A program made the position numbers and the translations under genes. From Armatimonadota bacterium (GTDB taxonomy: Bacteria > Sysuimicrobiota > Sysuimicrobiia > Sysuimicrobiales > JACQTN01), in contig JACQTN010000301.1 of NCBI GenBank assembly GCA_016210785.1, positions 1 through 5,193 of the forward strand: a stretch of 5,193 nt of DNA, written 5' to 3'. Under the pieces are notes generated by a model. The model saw nothing but the letters and a program-made list of their open reading frames with translations, was not told where the DNA came from and made no database searches. Positions 1 to 5,193 of the stretch are shown here, one piece after another (within the stretch, counting starts at the first letter, position 1; every line of letters starts with the position of its first letter).

Positions 1-273
1 GCCGTGGCGGTGGAGATCGAGGACTTCGCCCGCCGCGAGGATAAGGACGGGCGCTACCTCACCTACATTCGGGCAACGATCCACGTGGAGCGGGCAGGTC
101 AAAAGGGGATTCTCATCGGGAAGGAGGGCCGGATGCTGCGCGAGGTCGGCCGGCTCAGCCGCCAGGAGATCGAGCGGCTGGTGGGCGAGAAGGTCTACCT
201 GGACCTGTGGGTGAAGGTGACGCCGGGCTGGCGCGAGAAGGATGCGCTGGTGCGCGGGTTTTACCCGCAGTGA
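1..273 (+). CDS. era: GTPase Era, C-terminal KH-domain part (5' end outside window)
   Basis: Era is an essential GTPase that binds the 3' end of 16S rRNA and helps assemble and check the 30S subunit. Only its last 90 or so residues are here; the frame is open from base 1, so the GTPase domain lies upstream of the window. The visible part is the type II KH RNA-binding domain. It has the family pattern I-H-V-E-R, then [10 protein letters not shown] with the GxxG loop encoded at 118-129, then R-R-L-S-R-like helix residues, and the conserved ending [12 protein letters not shown] with a tryptophan shortly after. The stop codon at 271-273 falls where Era normally ends. The upstream start-like GTG at position 4 is internal to the gene, not a true start. 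recO follows after 91 bp, a common neighbour of era in Firmicutes-like genomes. Identification is by recalled family motifs and is secure. Confidence 0.96.
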   Translation, partial: AVAVEIEDFARREDKDGRYLTYIRATIHVERAGQKGILIGKEGRMLREVGRLSRQEIERLVGEKVYLDLWVKVTPGWREKDALVRGFYPQ

Positions 274-280
274 CGCGGGT
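254..280 (+). repeat. Overlapping short inverted repeats at the era stop codon
   Basis: GCGGGT (254-259), ACCCGC (263-268) and GCGGGT (275-280) form two mutually exclusive 6-bp stems: the first and second copies with a TTT loop, or the second and third with a 6-nt loop that holds the era stop. No T-run follows, so this is not a classic intrinsic terminator. It may be weak attenuating structure or chance in GC-rich DNA. Confidence 0.35.
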
Positions 281-285
281 TCACC

Positions 286-312
286 TTGACAGTGGTTTCG
301 GCCCGGTAGTAT
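286..312 (+). promoter_or_regulatory. Candidate sigma-70 promoter for recO
   Basis: A perfect -35 box TTGACA (286-291) is followed after 15 bp by TAGTAT (307-312), four of six matches to the -10 consensus. An alternative -10, TATCGT at 310-315, gives an 18-bp spacer. Either would start transcription roughly 45 nt before recO. The element sits in the only sizeable gap between era and recO and stands out as AT-rich in very GC-rich surroundings. It implies that recO and possibly later genes can be transcribed apart from era. This rests on sequence match only. Confidence 0.55.
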
Positions 313-345
313 CGTACGTCCAGACCTCAGTGGGAAGCGTTCACC

Positions 346-350
346 GGAGG
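346..350 (+). promoter_or_regulatory. Shine-Dalgarno of recO, unusually far from the start
   Basis: GGAGG lies 14 nt before the recO ATG at 365, longer than the usual 5-10 nt. No ATG, GTG or TTG occurs in the recO frame between this motif and 365, and the residues after 365 fit the normal RecO N-terminus, so the ATG is kept as the start despite the spacing. Confidence 0.5.
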
Positions 351-364
351 GCACGGTCCCGCGC

Positions 365-1159
365 ATGCCGGTCTACAAGGCGGAGGGCATCGTTCTTCGC
401 CGCCGCACGCTGAGGGAAGCCGACCGCCTCGTCACCCTGTTCACGCGCGAGCGGGGGAAGATCGCCGCGGTGGCCCGGGGGGCCCGCAAGCCCACCAGCC
501 GGCTGGGGGGGCGCCTGGAACCTCTGGCCCGCGTGCGGGCGCTGCTGGCGGTGGGGCGGACGCTGGACGTCATCACCCAGGTGGAGGTGGTGGCCGGCGC
601 ACCGCGCCTGCGCGGCGACCTCCAGGCCTGGATGCACGCCGTCTACGCCGCCGAGCTGGTGGACCGGTCGGTGGGGGAGCGCGAGCCGCTGCCCGACCTC
701 TTCGATCTCTTCGCCCGTTCCCTCGAACTGCTGGCGGCGCCTGCGCCGGCATCCGCGTCCGTCCCCATAACGGCCTCCGGCGACGCCTGGCCGCAGCTCG
801 TGGTGCTCCGCTTCGCGCTGAGCCTGCTGGGCCACCTGGGCTACGCGCCGCGCCTCGACGCGTGCCTGGCGTGCGGGCGCGCCGTCGCGGCCTCCGGCTG
901 GTTCTCCCCCGCCCTGGGCGGCGTCCTGTGCGGCCGGTGCCGGACGCAGGACGCGGGCGTGCTGCCGGCGAGTGGCCTCACGCTGCGGGCCATGGACGCG
1001 CTGGCGCACACGGCCGAGGAGGATCTGCCGGCGTTTGACCTGCCGGCCGCGCAGCGAGCGGAGGCGGGGCATCTGGTGCAGCGGTATCTGGAGGAGCGGC
1101 TGGAGGTGCGGCTGCGCAGCCCGCTCGTCATTGCCAGCCTGGGTTCGCCCGCATTATGA
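365..1159 (+). CDS. recO: DNA repair protein RecO
   Basis: RecO is the recombination mediator of the RecF pathway. It works with RecR to load RecA onto SSB-coated single-stranded DNA and can anneal complementary strands. The product is 264 residues, about normal for the family. The N-terminus M-P-V-Y-K-A-E-G-I-V-L-R-R-R (residues 1-14) and the following R-E-A-D-R-L-V-T-L-F-T-R-E-R-G-K (17-32) are the typical start of the RecO OB-fold. A helical middle follows, and a zinc-binding knuckle is visible as C167-x2-C170 and C189-x2-C192, as in Gram-positive and Deinococcus RecO. A linker at about residues 124-140 is rich in alanine, proline and serine. The start is the only initiation codon near the N-terminal motif. 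Upstream is era; downstream the stop overlaps a promoter-like -10 box. No damage to the frame is seen. Confidence 0.95.
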   Translation: MPVYKAEGIVLRRRTLREADRLVTLFTRERGKIAAVARGARKPTSRLGGRLEPLARVRALLAVGRTLDVITQVEVVAGAPRLRGDLQAWMHAVYAAELVDRSVGEREPLPDLFDLFARSLELLAAPAPASASVPITASGDAWPQLVVLRFALSLLGHLGYAPRLDACLACGRAVAASGWFSPALGGVLCGRCRTQDAGVLPASGLTLRAMDALAHTAEEDLPAFDLPAAQRAEAGHLVQRYLEERLEVRLRSPLVIASLGSPAL

Positions 1160-1160
1160 T
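1131..1160 (+). promoter_or_regulatory. Candidate sigma-70 promoter across the recO stop codon
   Basis: TTGCCA (1131-1136) and TATGAT (1155-1160) each match five of six bases of the -35 and -10 consensus, separated by 18 bp. The -10 hexamer overlaps the recO stop codon. A transcript would begin near 1167, about 50 nt before the small gene at 1218, giving the small gene, glyQ, glyS and dgt a promoter of their own. Evidence is sequence match alone, but AT-rich hexamers are rare in this DNA. Confidence 0.5.
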
Positions 1161-1217
1161 GGAAGGCACGGGTGTGGAGACGGCAGGCAGCGAGAGCGCG
1201 CGAGGAGGGGGCACACC

Positions 1218-1466
1218 ATGGAGATCGATCTGGAGCGAGCCAGGCGGGCGGTGGTCCAGCTCGGCGCAGCCCTGGAGACGGCCCGCGGCGTCGTGCGGCC
1301 GGGACCGCCGGCGCTGGTGCGCATCCGCGCCGACGACCGGGTGATCGAGATCCCGTCGACCTGGGCGGTGGCCGGCGCGGCGGTGCTCGCCGTTTTCGCC
1401 ATGGTGTCGGCGTTCCAGCCCCGGCACGCGCGCGAGCGCGAAGAGGAGCCGCTCGGCATCGGGTGA
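1218..1466 (+). CDS. Small DUF4342-like predicted membrane protein, 82 residues
   Basis: The function is unknown. The product has a short charged amphipathic helix (about residues 3-25), then a strand-like stretch [13 protein letters not shown] (34-46). A single hydrophobic segment of about 17 residues starting at W49 follows, and the tail is highly charged, R-E-R-E-E-E (72-77). The order helix, R-I-R-x-D-D-x-V-x-E-I-P, then a glycine/alanine-rich hydrophobic segment resembles what I recall of the DUF4342 family. Some members of that family carry a UBA-like N-terminal domain, which is not evident here. The start ATG has a strong Shine-Dalgarno, AGGAGG at 1203-1208, 9 nt upstream, and the frame ends just before glyQ. 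My recollection is that DUF4342 genes occur between recO and glyQ in some Firmicutes, which would support the assignment. An alternative frame starting at 1156 overlaps recO but encodes no recognisable pattern. The gene is likely real; its family is moderately certain. Confidence 0.68.
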   Translation: MEIDLERARRAVVQLGAALETARGVVRPGPPALVRIRADDRVIEIPSTWAVAGAAVLAVFAMVSAFQPRHAREREEEPLGIG

Positions 1467-1467
1467 T

Positions 1468-1480
1468 CCCGGAGTCCGGG
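1468..1480 (+). repeat. Near-perfect 13-bp palindrome in the glyQ leader
   Basis: CCCGGA, a central G, then TCCGGG form a palindrome that begins 2 nt after the small-gene stop codon. As RNA it could make a 5-bp stem with a 3-nt loop. It lies directly before the larger hairpin at 1483-1511. It could be an operator half of the leader structure, or chance in GC-rich sequence. Confidence 0.4.
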
Positions 1481-1482
1481 GT

Positions 1483-1511
1483 CCCCGAGAAATCCGGAGG
1501 ATTTCTGGGGG
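1483..1511 (+). promoter_or_regulatory. Hairpin that encloses the glyQ Shine-Dalgarno
   Basis: AGAAATCC (1488-1495) pairs perfectly with GGATTTCT (1499-1506) around a GGA loop. Beyond a single G-G mismatch (1487/1507) the stem continues with CCCC (1483-1486) against GGGG (1508-1511), giving 12 pairs in all. The best Shine-Dalgarno, GGAGG at 1496-1500, is the loop plus the first two bases of the 3' arm. The 3' arm reaches the alternative GTG start at 1511. No T-run follows, so it is not a terminator. The structure is seen directly; a role in limiting glyQ translation is inferred. Confidence 0.55.
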
Positions 1512-1516
1512 TGGAG

Positions 1517-2410
<894 letters not shown>

Positions 2411-2415
2411 CCCGC

Positions 2416-4710
2416 ATGGCGTTCAAGGGTACCCCGCTTCTGGTCGAGCTGGGCACAGAGGAGCTGCCGCCGCTGGCCGTGCGGCCGGCGCTGGAGCAAC
2501 TGCGCGAGAATGCCCGGGCGCTCTTTGAGAAGGCCCGGCTGCGCTGCGGCGACCTGCACGTCCTGGGTACCTCGCGCCGGCTCGTGCTATACACGCCGTG
2601 GATGGAGGCGCGGCAGCAGGACCTGGTGCGGGAGGTGCGTGGCCCCGCGGCCAAGGTCGCCTACGACCCGGAGGGGAAGCCTACGCGCGCGGCGGAGGGA
2701 TTCGCGCGCGGCCAGGGCCTGCCCGTGGAGCGGCTGGCGCGCCGCACGGTGGCGGAGGGCGAGTACGTGTTCGCGGAGATCCGCGAGGCCGGTCGTTCCA
2801 CCATCGAAGTGCTGGCCGACCTGCTTCCCGAGCTATTCGGCAGCCTCAGGTTTCCCCAGGCCATGCGGTGGGGGAGCGGCGAGGTCCGCTTCGCGCGCCC
2901 GGTGCGGTGGATGCTCGCGCTGCTCGGCAGCCGCGTGATCCCGGCCCGCTTTGCCGGCGTCGAGGCGGGCAACAAGACCTGCGGCCACCGCCTCCTGGCG
3001 CCGCGCCCGTGTGCGGTCAAGAATCTCTCCGACTACCGCCGGAGGCTGCGCACGCTGCGCGTGGTGCTGGACCCCGCGGCCCGCGAGCAGCAGATCCGCC
3101 AGCAGGCGGCCGCCGCGGCCGCAAAGGCCGGAGGCGAGGCCATCATCTCGCCCGACCTCCTCGAAGAGATCGTCTTCTCCGCCGAGCATCCCGCGGCGCT
3201 GAGCGGGAAGTTCGACCCGAAGTTCCTCGACCTCCCCCGTGAAGTGCTGGTCACGGTGATGCAGCACCACCAGAAATATTTTGCGGTGCAGGACGCGCGG
3301 GGCCGCCTCCTGCCGACGTTCGTGGCGGTGCGCGACGGCGGGACCCGGCATGCCGCGGCGGTGCGGCAGGGGCACGAATGGGTGCTACGGGCGCGCCTGG
3401 CCGACGCGCGCTTCTTCTTTGTGGAGGATCGCAAGCGCACGCTGGACCGGTGGGCGGAGGGCCTGCGCACGCTGGTGTTCCAGGAGCGCCTGGGCACCAT
3501 GGCTGACAAGACCGCTCGCCTGGCGCACCTGGCGCCTCTCCTGGGCGCGTCCGCGGGACTGGGCGATGAGGATCTCGCGCACCTGCGGCGCGCCGCCGTG
3601 CTGTGCAAAGCCGATCTCATCACGCACATGGTGCGCGAGTTTCCGGAGCTGCAGGGCGTGATGGGCCGCGAGTACGCGCGCCTGGCAGGTGAGCCTGAGA
3701 CCGTGGCCGCGGCCATCGAGGAGCACTACCGCCCGCGGGGCGCCGAGGATGATCCGCCACGAACGCGGGTGGACGCGCTGCTGGCGCTGGCGGACCGCAT
3801 GGACACCCTGGTCGGGCACCTGGCGGCCGGCATGGGCGCGCGGGGCTCGGAGGACCCGTACGGTCTTCGCCGGGCCGCGGCGGGCGTGGTGAGCAGCATC
3901 CTCACCCACGAACTGGCCTTCAACCTGGACTGGCTGGTGGACCAGGCGCTGGCCGGGTATGACGCGATGCCGGCCGGCGCGGCGCGCGCGCAGTTCCAGG
4001 ACGCGGCGCAGGTGGCCGCGGGGCTCCGCGACCTGGTGATGGCGCGCCTGCGCGGCCGGCTGCAAGAGGAGGGGATCTCTTACGACGTCATCGACGCGGC
4101 CCTGGCGCCGGGCGACGGCGACCTCCTCACCGCGGCAGCCCGGGCGCGCGCCCTGGCCGGCGCGCGTCAGTGGGACGACTTTCCGCGGCTGTTCGTGGCC
4201 TACGACCGGGTGTCGCGCATCCTGCCCAGGGGTGAGGAGCGGGTGAGTGTGGAGGATGGCGAGCCCCGCTTCTTGGGCCGCCTGCTGAATGATCCCGCGG
4301 CGCAGTTGAAGCCCGCGGAGCGCGACCTGATCCGCGCCTCCTGCGCGGCGGCGCCGCTGGTGGAAGATGCGGTGCGCCGCAAGGACTACCTGAGCGCGCT
4401 CCAGGCGCTGCGCGCGCTGGCCGATCCCATCGACCGCTACTTCGACGATGTGCTGATCATGGATCCGGACCCGCAGGTGCGCGGCCAGCGCCTGCGCCTG
4501 ATGCGGGATGTGGCGGGACTGTTCCTGCAGGTGGCCGATCTGTCGAAGATCGTCATGCCGGGCGGGCCGGGCGAGCGCAGCGCAACGGGGAAGCTTGCTC
4601 CCCCCTCACCCCCCCCTGGCTCGTCCTCCTCCAGTTCAAAGAGCGAGATCCTACCGCGCTCGCCGACGCCGCGGCGCCTCTGGCAGGAGAGGGGAAAGAG
4701 GCATTCATGA
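2416..4710 (+). CDS. glyS: Glycyl-tRNA synthetase beta subunit with unusual C-terminal tail
   Basis: GlyS is the beta subunit that binds and positions tRNA-Gly for the GlyQ catalytic subunit. Family sequence runs from [12 protein letters not shown] (8-19), through [16 protein letters not shown], to [14 protein letters not shown] (276-289). An HD-like region around C397-K-A-D-L-I-T-H and [12 protein letters not shown] follows, then [10 protein letters not shown], and the C-terminal DALR-type anticodon-binding region with F-D-D-V-L-I-M-D (676-683) and A-D-L-S-K-I-V (707-713). Most GlyS proteins end near that last motif at roughly 690 residues. This one continues about 51 more, to 764, in a serine/proline-rich, apparently disordered tail. 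No Shine-Dalgarno precedes the ATG, and glyQ stops 5 bp upstream, so translation is probably coupled, which would suit equal subunit amounts. A longer frame opening at 2230 lies inside glyQ and is not used. The 3' end overlaps dgt by ATGA. Confidence 0.96.
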   Translation: MAFKGTPLLVELGTEELPPLAVRPALEQLRENARALFEKARLRCGDLHVLGTSRRLVLYTPWMEARQQDLVREVRGPAAKVAYDPEGKPTRAAEGFARGQGLPVERLARRTVAEGEYVFAEIREAGRSTIEVLADLLPELFGSLRFPQAMRWGSGEVRFARPVRWMLALLGSRVIPARFAGVEAGNKTCGHRLLAPRPCAVKNLSDYRRRLRTLRVVLDPAAREQQIRQQAAAAAAKAGGEAIISPDLLEEIVFSAEHPAALSGKFDPKFLDLPREVLVTVMQHHQKYFAVQDARGRLLPTFVAVRDGGTRHAAAVRQGHEWVLRARLADARFFFVEDRKRTLDRWAEGLRTLVFQERLGTMADKTARLAHLAPLLGASAGLGDEDLAHLRRAAVLCKADLITHMVREFPELQGVMGREYARLAGEPETVAAAIEEHYRPRGAEDDPPRTRVDALLALADRMDTLVGHLAAGMGARGSEDPYGLRRAAAGVVSSILTHELAFNLDWLVDQALAGYDAMPAGAARAQFQDAAQVAAGLRDLVMARLRGRLQEEGISYDVIDAALAPGDGDLLTAAARARALAGARQWDDFPRLFVAYDRVSRILPRGEERVSVEDGEPRFLGRLLNDPAAQLKPAERDLIRASCAAAPLVEDAVRRKDYLSALQALRALADPIDRYFDDVLIMDPDPQVRGQRLRLMRDVAGLFLQVADLSKIVMPGGPGERSATGKLAPPSPPPGSSSSSSKSEILPRSPTPRRLWQERGKRHS
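4555..4707 (+). other. Repeat-like insert encoding the extra GlyS tail
   Basis: This stretch follows the last conserved GlyS motif and reaches the dgt start. It holds runs of six (4600-4605) and eight (4609-4616) cytosines, a short imperfect hairpin (GGGGAAG against CTCCCC, about 4587-4605), and CCTCT/AGAGG inverted bases near 4678-4693. Its codons (AGT, TCA, CTA and TCC strings) differ from the GC-ending codons of the rest of glyS. The encoded tail is [14 protein letters not shown], then basic residues. CT-rich and GGAGAGGGG-type segments resemble intergenic repeats common in GC-rich genomes. The likely reading is intergenic DNA captured as a tail after the original stop was lost. The end also supplies the dgt ribosome-binding site. 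Confidence 0.45.
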
Positions 4711-5193
4711 GGGTGACCCCGCGCGACGCGTGGGAGGCCTGGGAGCAGGCGCACCTGGGGCCGGCGGCGGCGCGGGCGGCGGTCTCGCGGGGACGGGAGC
4801 GCCCCGAGCCGGAGGATGACCTGCGCACCGCCTTCCAGCGCGACCGCGACCGGGTGATCCACGCCAAGGCGTTCCGCCGCCTGATGCACAAGACCCAGGT
4901 CTTCATCGCGCCGGAGGGCGACCACTACCGCACGCGCCTCACTCACACGCTGGAGGTCTCCCAGATCGCCCGCACGATCGCCCGCGCCGCCCGCGTCAAC
5001 GAGGATCTCACCGAGGCCATCGCCATGGCCCACGACCTGGGCCACCCGCCCTTCGGGCACGCCGGCGAGGAGACGCTGGACAGGCTGATGGCCGGATGGG
5101 GCGGATTCCGCCACTTCGATCAGAGCCTGCGGGTGGTGGAGCGGCTGGAGTTCCGCCGGCGCGCGGACGGACGGATGGAGCGCGGCCTCAACC
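4707..5193 (+). CDS. dgt: dGTP triphosphohydrolase-like HD protein, N-terminal part (3' end outside window)
   Basis: Dgt-family enzymes hydrolyse dNTPs to the deoxynucleoside and triphosphate and so adjust the dNTP pool. The first 162 residues are present and the frame is open at the window end. Diagnostic sequence is [20 protein letters not shown] (40-59), H-K-T-Q-V-F (61-66), [14 protein letters not shown] (71-84), and [13 protein letters not shown] (108-120). Metal-binding HD-domain residues visible are H80, H109 and D110; the last aspartate of the motif lies past the window. The usual H-T-P-F-G-H is H-P-P-F-G-H here, a mild change. The pattern fits the dGTPase-like subgroup often found before dnaG and rpoD in Firmicutes-like genomes, so dnaG may follow. 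GAGG at 4698-4701 lies 5 nt before the ATG, which overlaps the glyS stop as ATGA. No other start codon occurs close upstream in frame. Substrate preference among dNTPs cannot be read from sequence. Confidence 0.94.
   Translation, partial: MRVTPRDAWEAWEQAHLGPAAARAAVSRGRERPEPEDDLRTAFQRDRDRVIHAKAFRRLMHKTQVFIAPEGDHYRTRLTHTLEVSQIARTIARAARVNEDLTEAIAMAHDLGHPPFGHAGEETLDRLMAGWGGFRHFDQSLRVVERLEFRRRADGRMERGLN

Noticed and set aside
341..1072. Long reverse-strand open frame of 243 codons across recO
   Set aside because: It is antisense to a clear RecO gene, the product is an arginine/glutamine/histidine-rich string with no family pattern, and such frames are expected opposite GC-rich genes.
1156..1344. 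Plus-strand 62-codon frame starting with ATGATG at the recO stop
   Set aside because: The overlap with the recO stop is tempting, but the product is a low-complexity glycine/arginine/tryptophan string, and the frame at 1218 has a strong Shine-Dalgarno and a DUF4342-like pattern.
1483..1511. Intrinsic terminator before glyQ
   Set aside because: The stem is strong, but it is followed by G-rich sequence with no T-run, and the 3' arm runs into the glyQ start.
1160..1516. T-box riboswitch controlling glyQ-glyS
   Set aside because: T-box leaders control glyQS in many Firmicutes, so I looked for the conserved T-box antiterminator sequence with its TGGNA core and for a terminator. Neither is present, and the spacer is too short for a T-box once the small gene is accepted.
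1172..1516. N-terminal extension of GlyQ upstream of 1511
   Set aside because: The frame is open, but the residues are random-looking and overlap the small gene; conserved GlyQ sequence begins just after 1517.
4437..5114. Reverse-strand open frame of 225 codons across the glyS end and dgt
   Set aside because: It lies opposite clearly conserved GlyS and Dgt sequence and shows no domain. Only its stretch opposite 4585-4700 is of interest, as part of the repeat-like insert.

Overview
The window is ordinary bacterial chromosome with very high G+C, in one dense plus-strand cluster: the 3' end of era, then recO, a small membrane-protein gene resembling DUF4342, glyQ, glyS, and the 5' part of dgt. 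The order era-recO-(small DUF4342-like gene)-glyQ-glyS-dgt, and the split alpha/beta glycyl-tRNA synthetase, recall high-GC Firmicutes and deep-branching, mostly uncultured relatives. The proteins resemble those of GC-rich thermophilic or subsurface lineages, but one window cannot fix the phylum. I see no mobile element, phage gene, CRISPR array, toxin-antitoxin or defence locus. Every protein-coding stretch maps to a housekeeping family except the small 82-residue protein.

Layout: positions 1-273 encode the KH-domain end of Era (ribosome assembly GTPase). A 91-bp gap follows, with a candidate sigma-70 promoter (286-312) and the recO leader. recO (365-1159) encodes the recombination mediator. 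A second promoter-like pair (1131-1160) lies across the recO stop codon and could drive the next genes. The small gene (1218-1466) is followed by a 50-bp spacer made almost wholly of two inverted repeats. The second repeat folds the best Shine-Dalgarno sequence of glyQ into a hairpin. glyQ (1517-2410) and glyS (2416-4710) are 5 bp apart, and glyS has no Shine-Dalgarno of its own, so the two subunits are probably translationally coupled. glyS overlaps dgt by ATGA and dgt runs off the window.

How the genes work together: Era (16S rRNA maturation) and GlyQS (glycyl-tRNA) serve translation; RecO (recombinational repair) and Dgt (dNTP pool control) serve DNA metabolism. This is a growth-linked housekeeping cluster, not a dedicated system.

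The points most worth a second look are the glyQ start-region hairpin, the roughly 50-residue low-complexity tail on GlyS (encoded at 4555-4707 by poly-C-rich, intergenic-repeat-like DNA), and the short DUF4342-like protein. I found no convincing new biological system.
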